A stretch of DNA of 6,436 bases from JAUZQZ01 sp036985955 (GCA_036985955.1 BTQQ01000100.1:1-6436); one strand, 5' to 3'; shown: positions 1 through 5,837, counted from the stretch's first letter. Notes: generated by a model not told the origin, from the sequence alone. Translations and numbers: made by a program.

Positions 1-258
1 CAATATCTGCACAAGGGTTCACAAGTTTATATCGAAGGCAGAATCGAAACGCGCAAGTGGCAGGATCGGGATGGTAATGACCGCTACAGCACCGATATTC
101 GCGCACGGGAAATGAAGATGCTGGGTGGCAAGGGTGAAGGCGCGCCGCGCTCTTCAACACCGGCAGAAAAGTCCGCGCAGGCCGCGCCTGCGGATGATCC
201 CTTTGCCGATGCTCCTGCTTTTAACGATGTCCCGGTGGATGACGATATTCCGTTCTGA
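1..258 (+). CDS. ssb: Single-stranded DNA-binding protein SSB, C-terminal part (5' end outside the window)
   Basis: The first 85 codons read in frame from base 1 to a TGA at 256-258. They encode the last strands of the OB fold (LHKGSQVYIEGRIETRKW, then DRDGNDRYSTDI and EMKMLGG), matching the end of the DNA-binding domain of bacterial SSB. A short linker rich in Ala, Pro, Ser and Asp follows, then the acidic tail ending in DDDIPF. That tail is the known docking site for SSB partners such as RecQ, exonuclease I, PriA and RecO. SSB coats single-stranded DNA as a tetramer during replication, recombination and repair. The missing N-terminal part should be about 70-90 residues, judging from the usual family length. 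The gene runs towards the minus-strand genes and ends about 30 bases before a strong hairpin. Identification is near certain from the OB-fold end and tail together. Confidence 0.96.
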   Translation, partial: QYLHKGSQVYIEGRIETRKWQDRDGNDRYSTDIRAREMKMLGGKGEGAPRSSTPAEKSAQAAPADDPFADAPAFNDVPVDDDIPF

Positions 259-288
259 CGGCTACCATGAGTAGAAGTATTGATTATG

Positions 289-320
289 CAATGAGGCCCG
301 CTTGAAAGCGGGCCTCATTG
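289..320. terminator. Probable bidirectional terminator hairpin between convergent ssb and the CBS-domain gene
   Basis: Bases 289-302 and 307-320 are perfectly complementary, giving a 14-bp GC-rich stem with a TGAA loop. It lies 30 bases after the ssb stop and 34 bases beyond the stop of the convergent CBS gene, the expected place for a shared terminator. Neither side has a clean run of T: the plus side continues TGTCTGATAG, and the minus side continues CATAATCAATACTT. The stem is strong, but the U-tract is poor in both directions, so efficiency is uncertain. Confidence 0.75.
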
Positions 321-354
321 TCTGATAGTCAGAAAAGCTTTTCGGATATCAGGC

Positions 355-795
355 CTATTGGGCGAAAAACAATCCCTGATTGATATCACTGATCGTAATG
401 ACGCCCAGCAGTGTCCCATTCTCGGTGACCGGAATATGACGCAGGTTCTTAAGGCCCATATACGAGGCGGCCTTGAGCACGGGATCATCGGGCGAAACCG
501 TAAACGGATTGGCGGTCATCACTTCTCCCACTTTCATTTCCATCACTTTGGGATAACCTTCCTCCATCTCGACAAAATCACGGCTGTGGACATTGTCATG
601 AATGTAGTCACCAAGATTTGGATACAGCGGTAACAGCACGTCACGCAGGGTCACGACACCAATCAGGGTGTTATCATCGTCCACAACAGGAACTGAACCA
701 CAGTGGCGACTAATCATTTTGGTAATCACTGAACGCAGTGAGTGGTCCTTTTTTGCCGTCATTACGCCGGTTGTCATGACATCACGTACAAGCAT
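355..795 (-). CDS. Small protein made of two CBS domains
   Basis: This 146-residue protein is essentially a tandem CBS pair (Bateman module). The first repeat covers about residues 6-57 (RDVMTTGVMTA, then GSVPVVDDDNTLIGVVTLRD). The second covers about 88-142 (VGEVMTANPFTVSPDD, then LRHIPVTENGTLLGVITISD). Each ends in the typical hydrophobic-Gly-Val-hydrophobic-Thr-x-x-Asp strand. Stand-alone CBS pairs usually bind adenine nucleotides or related ligands and act as sensors or regulators; no catalytic domain, signal peptide or membrane segment is present. The ATG at 793-795 is preceded by AAGGGGA (about 801-807 in plus coordinates), a good ribosome-binding site. A 260-base gap with a foldback repeat separates it from amrS upstream, so it may have its own promoter, although I see no convincing one. 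The ligand and target cannot be read from the sequence. Confidence 0.9.
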   Translation of the reverse strand: MLVRDVMTTGVMTAKKDHSLRSVITKMISRHCGSVPVVDDDNTLIGVVTLRDVLLPLYPNLGDYIHDNVHSRDFVEMEEGYPKVMEMKVGEVMTANPFTVSPDDPVLKAASYMGLKNLRHIPVTENGTLLGVITISDINQGLFFAQ

Positions 796-831
796 TGCTA
801 TCCCCTTCGTTATGATTTGTTTTTACCTGTC

Positions 832-997
832 TAACCCGGATTATTCATAAATACTGCCGCGCCCTTGCTTGTTCCTTTGTCCGCACCGAATCCCTCATCG
901 GTCGCCCGTATGCATGGCTACGGTCTCTTTCCTCGGAATCCGTTACGAACAAAGTTCCTGCGCAATCTTCACGGCGATTCATGAATAGTCCGGGTTA
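832..997. repeat. 166-bp foldback (MITE-like) element with terminal inverted repeats
   Basis: This occupies most of the gene-free stretch 796-1055. The ends 832-848 and 981-997 are inverted copies that match at 16 of 17 positions; the one mismatch is a T-G wobble. Extending inwards to 852 and 977 keeps 19 of 21. The symmetry continues inside: 871-893 pairs partly with 936-958 (15 of 23), and 906-910 (CCGTA) pairs with 919-923 (TACGG) at the tip. The outer and central pairings share the same midpoint, 914.5, so the whole segment is one long imperfect hairpin. It has no open reading frame of note and no obvious target-site duplication. It looks like a non-autonomous miniature transposable element or a dispersed palindromic repeat. 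A single copy here cannot show mobility. When transcribed it would fold strongly and could attenuate read-through from amrS. Confidence 0.75.
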
Positions 998-1055
998 ATT
1001 GCTGCTATCGCATGGTCGGCAGCGTATCACAGCCAATCCCTTTTCAGCAAACTTT

Positions 1056-2132
1056 TCATCCCGCTATCCGGACAGGCATGCGATGGTTGCCGTATGCATG
1101 ATCAAAGTGTGAGAACCTGCCTGGAAGGCTCATCCCGCATGAGGGACAGCGGCCATCATCCGTAACCTGATAATCCAGAATATTGTACCAGTCGCGCACA
1201 ATGAGTTTGTTGCCGCAACCGGGGCATGAAGTCGTACCGCCATCGGTATCATGCACATTGCCGGTATAGACGTGATGCAGGCCGGCATCCAATGCAATCC
1301 GGCGCGCACGATGCAACGTGGACGATGGTGTATGAGAAATATCCATCATCTTGTAGTCCGGATGAAAAGCCGAGAAATGCAGAGGTACATCCGCTCCCAG
1401 GTGTTCCATGATCCATTCGCTTTCCTGCCTGATTTCCATATCCGAATCATTACTGCCGGGGATGAGCAATGTGGTGATTTCCGTCCACACATCGGTTTCA
1501 TGGATCAGGTATTCGAGCGTATCCAGCACGGGCTGTAAATGTCCGGCGCACAGTTTGTGATAAAATGCTTCGGTAAAGGCCTTTAAATCCACATTGGCGG
1601 CATCCATGTGGCCGAAGAATTCGGCTCTCGCCTCAGGGTGAATATAACCTGCCGTGACAGCGACCGTTTTGATGCCGATTTCGTGGCAGGCAATGGCGAC
1701 GTCCACCGCGTATTCAAGGAAGATAACCGGGTCGTTATAGGTGAAGGAAACACTGGCGCAATCCAGTTCCCGCGCAGTTCTGGCAATCGTTTCAGGAGAC
1801 GCCTCATCACACAGGCGGTCGAATTCGCGTGATTTGGAGATGTCCCAGTTCTGGCAGAAGTGACAGGCCAGATTACACCCGGCAGTGCCGAAGGACAGAA
1901 CACTGCTGCCGGGCAGGAAGTGGTTTAACGGCTTTTTCTCGATCGGGTCCACACAGAAACCGGAAGAACGGCCATAGGTGGTTAGCACGATCTGTTCACC
2001 TTCGCGCATGCGTACGAAACAAAGGCCACGTTGCCCGTCCTTCAATTTGCAGTCACGCGGACAAACATCGCACTGGATGCGGCCATCATCAAGCTTGTGC
2101 CAGTAACGACCGGGATAATGTGCATTGGCCAT
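1056..2132 (-). CDS. amrS: AmmeMemoRadiSam system radical SAM enzyme
   Basis: This 358-residue protein carries the radical SAM cluster motif CNLACHFC (Cys86, Cys90, Cys93), which holds a [4Fe-4S] cluster and S-adenosylmethionine. Ahead of it is an N-terminal Cys group (C21, C24, C28, C38) and the segment PIEKKPLNHFLPG (63-75), both typical of this family and of pyruvate formate-lyase activase relatives. Later come the SFTYNDP strand (129-135), VDLKAF (181-186) and a C-terminal four-Cys zinc-ribbon-like knuckle (CPGC at 303-306, CPSC at 329-332). The ATG at 2130-2132 has a well-placed CTGGAG (2140-2145), and the gene starts 4 bases after amrA ends. Together with amrA and amrB it forms the conserved triad named for AMMECR1, Memo and radical SAM. 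The substrate is not established to my knowledge; a cytosolic redox or radical modification is inferred. The family call is very secure. Confidence 0.95.
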   Translation of the reverse strand: MANAHYPGRYWHKLDDGRIQCDVCPRDCKLKDGQRGLCFVRMREGEQIVLTTYGRSSGFCVDPIEKKPLNHFLPGSSVLSFGTAGCNLACHFCQNWDISKSREFDRLCDEASPETIARTARELDCASVSFTYNDPVIFLEYAVDVAIACHEIGIKTVAVTAGYIHPEARAEFFGHMDAANVDLKAFTEAFYHKLCAGHLQPVLDTLEYLIHETDVWTEITTLLIPGSNDSDMEIRQESEWIMEHLGADVPLHFSAFHPDYKMMDISHTPSSTLHRARRIALDAGLHHVYTGNVHDTDGGTTSCPGCGNKLIVRDWYNILDYQVTDDGRCPSCGMSLPGRFSHFDHAYGNHRMPVRIAG

Positions 2133-2136
2133 GATG

Positions 2137-2697
2137 CTACTCCAGATTCCCTTCGCTGAATTTCTCGACCGTATATGTATAGATTAGCACATCCGGGTGC
2201 CAGAAGTCGGGCGACAAGCCGGCCTTGATCCGCAACTGAGCCAGAAAGTGATGTGCGTCCGGTAATTGTTCCCACACTTGGGGCAGGAAAGTGGCCTTCC
2301 GGTTCCCATACTGAAATACAACACCGTCTTCTCCCGGCCTGAGCCTGGCAATCGTTTCTTCCTCGCTTTGAACATCCAGTTTTTGCATGGGTGAAAGCAG
2401 GGATATTTCAATGTTCACTTTGGCCAATTCGTCGATTGTGAGCGGCGGGAAGCGCGGGTCGTGGAGTGCTGCGGCAACTGCATTGGCATGAACATCCTCA
2501 AACAGCGGTCGGGATGCCTCAAGAGAACCGATACAGCCGCGCAGCTTGCCGTTCATTTTCAGGGTTACGAAACACGCTCCTTTTTCCTGCAGCCAGTCCT
2601 CCTGATGTGGTACAAACCCGTCCAGGGACTGGCCAAGTGCGTCAGATATCGCTGATCTTGCGAGAGATAAAAGAATCCGGCCTTTATCCTCTGTCAT
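2137..2697 (-). CDS. amrA: AmmeMemoRadiSam system protein A (AMMECR1 domain)
   Basis: This 186-residue protein is almost entirely one AMMECR1 domain. The signature LRGCIGS lies at residues 52-58, followed by HDPRFPPL (79-86), VNIEISLLSP (94-103) and the C-terminal TFLPQVWEQLPD and KAGL segments. The Cys in LRGCIG is strongly conserved from archaea to the human AMMECR1 protein and is a candidate functional residue. No transmembrane or export signal is visible, so it should be cytosolic. Its ATG (2695-2697) overlaps the amrB stop codon as ATGA, and GAGGAAAG (2701-2708) is a clear ribosome-binding site inside the end of amrB. This suggests coupled translation and comparable amounts of the two proteins. 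The biochemical role is unknown; constant association with Memo and AmrS implies that it works with them. Confidence 0.95.
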   Translation of the reverse strand: MTEDKGRILLSLARSAISDALGQSLDGFVPHQEDWLQEKGACFVTLKMNGKLRGCIGSLEASRPLFEDVHANAVAAALHDPRFPPLTIDELAKVNIEISLLSPMQKLDVQSEEETIARLRPGEDGVVFQYGNRKATFLPQVWEQLPDAHHFLAQLRIKAGLSPDFWHPDVLIYTYTVEKFSEGNLE

Positions 2698-3491
2698 CCA
2701 CTTTCCTCACTAAAAGCAAACGCCCCATAGCCCACGACCTGCTGTTTATCTCCCGCCGTATCGCCCGAATTGCGCAGGTCCAGCAAGTGTGGCGTAAGAC
2801 CATGCCTGTCCGAGGCGGCTAGCAGGCCATTGATGGGTGTAGCGCCACAGGCCTGTTCGTGACTGATGGGCCATTGTTTGGCAAGAATGTTATCTGCAGT
2901 GATCCGATCCACTTGTTGCGCCTGCTGATAGGGGAGGTAATGGGACAGATCGGAACTGATGACAATGAGCGTCTCATCATCGCCCCAGAGCACATCCAGC
3001 ACCCCGGCCACATCCCCGGGACTAGCATCGCCCACTGCCAGAGGGACGAGTTGGAACTCACCCAATACCCGCTGCAAAAAAGGAAGGTGTACCTCAAGAG
3101 AGTGTTCCATGGCATGCGCAGCCTCGCTCCATACCACCTGTGGCAGTTGCGCAATACTTTCCATGGCTTCTTTATCAAGTGGTATGTCACCGAGTGGCGT
3201 AGAGAAAGAATCCGCTTCTGGCAGGGCAAGGCCAGACACAGGTACCCGATGCACGGGACCGAGCAGCATCACGCGGCGGATGTGCTCCATATCCTGCAAC
3301 AAAGCGTAGGCGCTGGCGGCAACGGGGCCGGAATAAATGTAACCCGCATGGGGTGCGATCAGCGCCTTGGGGTGGATGGCTACGGCAGAATTAACCTGCG
3401 CCAGCATGGTGTCCACCTGTTGTGAAAGCGCATCCGCACCCGCCGGATAAAACATTCCGGCAACAGCGGGTGGACGGGTACGAATATTCAT
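2694..3491 (-). CDS. amrB: AmmeMemoRadiSam system protein B (Memo family)
   Basis: This 265-residue protein is a full-length Memo-like protein, a family structurally related to the LigB class of non-haem iron dioxygenases. It opens with RPPAVAGMFYPA, then PHAGYIYSG (His48), LLGPVHRVP (His81), the EHSLEVHLPFLQ motif (129-140), VISSDLSHYLPY (Asp181, His184) and CGATPINGLLAA (Cys215). The two early histidines, the later His and the Cys match the putative metal-site residues described for human MEMO1. This protein therefore probably keeps the metal pocket, although no enzymatic activity is established for bacterial members. It is the first gene of the amr triad and overlaps amrA by four bases. 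The ATG at 3489-3491 has only a weak ribosome-binding site. A perfect TATAAT lies about 20 bases upstream and may be a local promoter. Confidence 0.94.
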   Translation of the reverse strand: MNIRTRPPAVAGMFYPAGADALSQQVDTMLAQVNSAVAIHPKALIAPHAGYIYSGPVAASAYALLQDMEHIRRVMLLGPVHRVPVSGLALPEADSFSTPLGDIPLDKEAMESIAQLPQVVWSEAAHAMEHSLEVHLPFLQRVLGEFQLVPLAVGDASPGDVAGVLDVLWGDDETLIVISSDLSHYLPYQQAQQVDRITADNILAKQWPISHEQACGATPINGLLAASDRHGLTPHLLDLRNSGDTAGDKQQVVGYGAFAFSEESG

Positions 3492-3511
3492 CGTGTGGGC
3501 TCTACGGTCTT

Positions 3512-3517
3512 ATTATA
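3512..3517 (-). promoter_or_regulatory. Possible -10 box (TATAAT) of a promoter ahead of amrB
   Basis: On the minus strand the 40-base gap between the dedA-like gene and amrB contains GGCTATAATAAG, with a perfect TATAAT hexamer. No good TTGACA-like box is found 16-18 bases upstream; the sequence there is AT-rich, of the AACAAA type. The -10 is not of the extended TGN type. A start around 3505 would leave a leader of only about 14 bases. It could give the amr genes expression separate from the his genes, but the weak -35 keeps this a candidate only. Confidence 0.35.
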
Positions 3518-3531
3518 GCCGATTGAGGGGA

Positions 3532-4128
3532 TTATTTGTTGTGGCGGTTGTGAACGTTGTTCAGGTGGTTTTTAACATGGTGGTGGCCAAAGCGGAAATA
3601 AATGATCAGGCCAACAACTCCTGCAATAAGGATGACTGTTATCAGTCCGATAACGCCGAAGCGGTGCAGAATGGCCATCCCTGCGATACCCAGTGCATGC
3701 CCGACGGCATAAATGATAAAGGCCCATGAAAGACAGTTGACGATTTGTAGCAGGAAAAACCGCCAGAATTCAATGCTGGAGCAACCAAAGAGCAGTGCGG
3801 CAACAATGCGGGTGCCATACAGGTACTGAAAGATGAAGATGGACCAGTGGGCGTATTTATCCAGAATCACATTGGCTTTGGGATGGTGCCGCTCCAGAAA
3901 GGGAATAGATTCGATAATGGACATGCCTTTCCAGCGGCCCAGCGCAAAAAAGAACATATGTCCTGCAAATGCTCCCAGCGCGGCAACAAGAATGACTGTC
4001 CATGTATCCATGATTCCGGCGGCAGACAACGCGGCAGCTGCGATAAAAACTGATTCACCTTCAATAAATGTCCAGATGAATACGGCCCAGTAGCCGTATT
4101 GCTCAACGAAATGCTGTGCCCATTCCAT
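3532..4128 (-). CDS. DedA-family membrane protein, YohD-like
   Basis: With the start at ATG 4126-4128 (MEWAQHFVEQYGYW) the protein has 198 residues, the usual size for this family. A longer in-frame reading up to 4335 is rejected because it runs through hisF and is not DedA-like. Features in order are the re-entrant FIEGES segment (21-26), GAFAGHMFFFALGRWKG (52-68), YLYGTR (102-107), and hydrophobic spans at about 27-40, 43-63, 120-145 and 158-177. It resembles E. coli YohD in length and layout. DedA proteins are inner-membrane proteins linked to envelope homeostasis and lipid-carrier or lipid flipping; the substrate here is unknown. Two family-typical residues differ: the Asp after Gly56 is His57, and the first Arg of the R-x5-R pattern is Gln101. 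The tail (182-197) has six histidines. The start lacks a clear ribosome-binding site, and four tandem heptamers lie just upstream. Confidence 0.88.
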   Translation of the reverse strand: MEWAQHFVEQYGYWAVFIWTFIEGESVFIAAAALSAAGIMDTWTVILVAALGAFAGHMFFFALGRWKGMSIIESIPFLERHHPKANVILDKYAHWSIFIFQYLYGTRIVAALLFGCSSIEFWRFFLLQIVNCLSWAFIIYAVGHALGIAGMAILHRFGVIGLITVILIAGVVGLIIYFRFGHHHVKNHLNNVHNRHNK

Positions 4129-4134
4129 GGTTAG

Positions 4135-4162
4135 CAGTGAGGCGTGAAGGGTGAGGGATGAG
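4135..4162. repeat. Four tandem heptamer repeats between hisF and the dedA-like gene
   Basis: Read on the plus strand, the four consecutive 7-base units are CAGTGAG, GCGTGAA, GGGTGAG and GGATGAG, consensus about GGGTGAG. On the coding strand this reads as CTCAC-rich units. The array nearly fills the 40-base gap between the hisF stop and the DedA start codon and occupies the place where a ribosome-binding site would lie. Its role is unknown; similar short heptamer arrays occur between genes in various bacteria. Confidence 0.7.
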
Positions 4163-4168
4163 AGGTAA

Positions 4169-4936
4169 TCACAGGCGAACCGGAATATCATGGCTGGCCA
4201 GATATTCCTTGGCCTCAAGTATCGAGTATTCTCCAAAATGGAAGATGGATGCAGCAAGCACGGCATCAGCCTTGCCATCAGACAAGCCTTCAGCCAGGTG
4301 TTCAAGCGTTCCCACACCGCCCGATGCCACAACATTGGCCGAAATATGCTCCGCTACAGCGCGGGTTAGCGGAATATCGTAACCCTGTTTGGTGCCATCA
4401 CAGTCCATGCTGGTAAGCAAAATCTCACCGGCACCATCATCGCTCATTTTCCGTGCCCATTCGACCGCATTGATACCCGTGGGTTTACGCCCACCATGCG
4501 TGAAACATTCCCAGTGCTCCCCGGCAGCATCTCCCACACGTTTGGCATCTACGGCAACGACAATGGTCGAGGAGCCGAATCGTTCTGCGGCCTCTTTGAC
4601 CAACTCCGGATTGTGAATCGCGGCCGTGTTGATGGATATTTTATCTGCTCCCGCATGCAACAGGTTTTCAATATCCTCCAGTGTTTTGACGCCACCACCC
4701 ACGGTCATCGGCATGAATACGTTTTCAGCCACATCAGTGACCATATGGTAAAGCGTGTCCCGATTTTCATGTGATGCACGGATATCCAGAAAGCATAATT
4801 CATCGGCACCCTGTTCGTCGTACCGGATAGCTGCTTCCACAGGATCACCGGCATCAACGATATCCACAAACTGCACGCCCTTGACCACACGGCCATGCGC
4901 CACATCGAGACAGGGGATAATTCTTTTCGATAACAT
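4169..4936 (-). CDS. hisF: Imidazole glycerol phosphate synthase, cyclase subunit HisF
   Basis: From ATG 4934-4936 the protein is 255 residues, standard for HisF. It is a (beta/alpha)8 barrel that uses ammonia from HisH to convert PRFAR into imidazole glycerol phosphate and AICAR. Evidence is the N-terminal KRIIPCLDV with catalytic Asp11, MTVGGGV (77-83), VVAVDAKR with catalytic Asp130, FTHGGRKPTGI (145-155), LLTSMDCDGTKQGYD (173-187) and the phosphate-binding VVASGGVG (202-209). An in-frame GTG at 4955-4957 would add seven residues (PLWFLL-type), but these come from the upstream repeat and are not HisF-like, so the ATG is chosen. The sequence before it (TGTGGTTCCTTCTG) shows no Shine-Dalgarno motif, which is unusual. 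hisA lies 151 bases upstream, a large gap for a his operon. Neither hisI nor hisE follows; a dedA-like gene does. Confidence 0.97.
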   Translation of the reverse strand: MLSKRIIPCLDVAHGRVVKGVQFVDIVDAGDPVEAAIRYDEQGADELCFLDIRASHENRDTLYHMVTDVAENVFMPMTVGGGVKTLEDIENLLHAGADKISINTAAIHNPELVKEAAERFGSSTIVVAVDAKRVGDAAGEHWECFTHGGRKPTGINAVEWARKMSDDGAGEILLTSMDCDGTKQGYDIPLTRAVAEHISANVVASGGVGTLEHLAEGLSDGKADAVLAASIFHFGEYSILEAKEYLASHDIPVRL

Positions 4937-4946
4937 CAGAAGGAAC

Positions 4947-5009
4947 CACAAAGGCACGAAGGCACAAAGAAAAATACATGCAAAGATGTTTCCTTCGTGC
5001 CTTTGTGCC
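4947..5009. repeat. Octamer repeats and 16-bp inverted repeat in the hisA-hisF gap
   Basis: Bases 4947-4970 are three tandem 8-base units (CACAAAGG, CACGAAGG, CACAAAGA). Bases 4992-5007 are an exact inverted copy of 4947-4962, giving a 16-bp perfect stem with a 29-base spacer. A degenerate further copy, CCTTATGTCTTTGTGG, lies at 5061-5076. The whole 151-base gap 4937-5087 is therefore largely repeat-derived, and no gene is seen in it. The hairpin would form in the mRNA just upstream of hisF and could affect its translation, mRNA processing or read-through. There is no T-run, so an intrinsic terminator is unlikely. Confidence 0.75.
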
Positions 5010-5087
5010 CCAGGGCATTTTCTCCCGCATACGTGGGACTTTGTCTGGCTGCGCCATTCACCTTATGTCTTTGTGGTGAAAGTTTTA

Positions 5088-5837
5088 TCACTTCAATATC
5101 TCCATGGCCTTGCCAAAATCCAGCGTACCTTCATAGATGGCGCGACCGGTGATCGCACCGCAGATGCCATCGTCAGCGTATCTGGCACAGGCTTTTACAT
5201 CTTCTAATTGTGATATGCCTCCGGAAACAATGACCGGAATAGTGATGGATTGGGCAAGCTTCAGGGTTTCGTCAATATTGGGGCCGGTCAGCATGCCGTC
5301 GCGGGCAATGTCTGTGTAGATGATAGCGGCTACGCCCGCATCTTCGAAGCGCCGGGCCAGATCAACAGCAGCAGTATCCGTTACGTCATCCCATCCATGT
5401 ACTGCGACCATGCCACCTTTGGCATCAATGCCAACACAGACTTGTCCGGGAAATGCCGTGCATGCATCCGTCACAAGCTGAGGGTTGGATACGGCAACGG
5501 AGCCCAGGATCACACGTTCTACACCGAGACTTAGCGTATCTTCAATCGTTTTCAGATCACGCAAACCTCCACCGAGTTGAACGGGAATAGAAAGCCGCGT
5601 ACAGATGCCATGAATGGCATTACGATTCTCAGGTTTTCCGGCAAAAGCACCGTCCAGATCAACCACATGCAGGCGCGTAGCTCCCAGAGACTGCCAGTGT
5701 CCAGCCATTTCCGCAGGATTGTCGCCATAATCGGTTGCATCCTCCATGCGTCCCTGTTTCAGACGAACGCAATGCCCATCCTTCAGATCAATGGCTGGAA
5801 TTAACTCGAACGTATAGCTTGAACTCATGGATTCCAT
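5088..5837 (-). CDS. hisA: Phosphoribosylformimino-5-aminoimidazole carboxamide ribotide isomerase HisA
   Basis: HisA performs the Amadori-type isomerisation of ProFAR to PRFAR, the substrate of the HisH-HisF synthase. It is a 249-residue (beta/alpha)8 barrel. The sequence shows LIPAIDLKDG (catalytic Asp17), VRLKQG, HVVDLDGAFAG, PVQLGGGLRD (86-94), VCVGIDAKGG (Asp138, second catalytic Asp), the HGW loop (147-149), IYTDIARDGML (173-183) and the phosphate-binding VIVSGGIS (202-209). Two starts are possible. ATG 5835-5837 has GGAG at rather long spacing. ATG 5826-5828 (three codons later) overlaps the hisH stop as ATGA and has GGAA close by. The family N-terminus begins near LIPAID, so either fits; the longer form is given here. 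Overlap with hisH implies coupled translation. Confidence 0.96.
   Translation of the reverse strand: MESMSSSYTFELIPAIDLKDGHCVRLKQGRMEDATDYGDNPAEMAGHWQSLGATRLHVVDLDGAFAGKPENRNAIHGICTRLSIPVQLGGGLRDLKTIEDTLSLGVERVILGSVAVSNPQLVTDACTAFPGQVCVGIDAKGGMVAVHGWDDVTDTAAVDLARRFEDAGVAAIIYTDIARDGMLTGPNIDETLKLAQSITIPVIVSGGISQLEDVKACARYADDGICGAITGRAIYEGTLDFGKAMEILK

Noticed and set aside
332..343. 12-bp perfect palindrome GAAAAGCTTTTC next to the terminator
   Set aside because: It is AT-rich and short with no loop; there is no known operator match, and chance is a sufficient explanation.
1001..1023. Possible small hairpin (GCTGC/GCAGC) after amrS as a terminator
   Set aside because: It has only a five-base stem with a 13-base loop and no T-run, too weak to call.
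1583..1903. 106-codon minus-strand frame inside amrS
   Set aside because: It is an out-of-frame shadow of the radical SAM gene with composition typical of a shifted frame (many Pro, Ser, Arg).
2859..3425. 188-codon open frame on the plus strand opposite amrB
   Set aside because: It is fully antisense to a well-supported Memo gene, shows no recognisable domain, and is one of several open shadows there.
4129..4335. N-terminal extension of the dedA-like frame (69 extra residues upstream of MEWAQ)
   Set aside because: It runs through the end of hisF in another frame, has no family resemblance, and would make the protein too long for a YohD-like DedA.
5024..5037. Small hairpin CCCGCATACGTGGG in the hisA-hisF gap
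   Set aside because: A five-pair stem with one wobble and no T-run does not support a terminator or riboswitch.
4947..5076. CRISPR-like array from the repeated CACRAAGG units
   Set aside because: The units are 8 bases, adjacent and partly inverted, with no regular spacers and no cas genes.
4755..5207. 150-codon plus-strand frame spanning the hisF start, the gap and the hisA end
   Set aside because: It is antisense to two his genes, crosses the repeat region and has no domain-like pattern.
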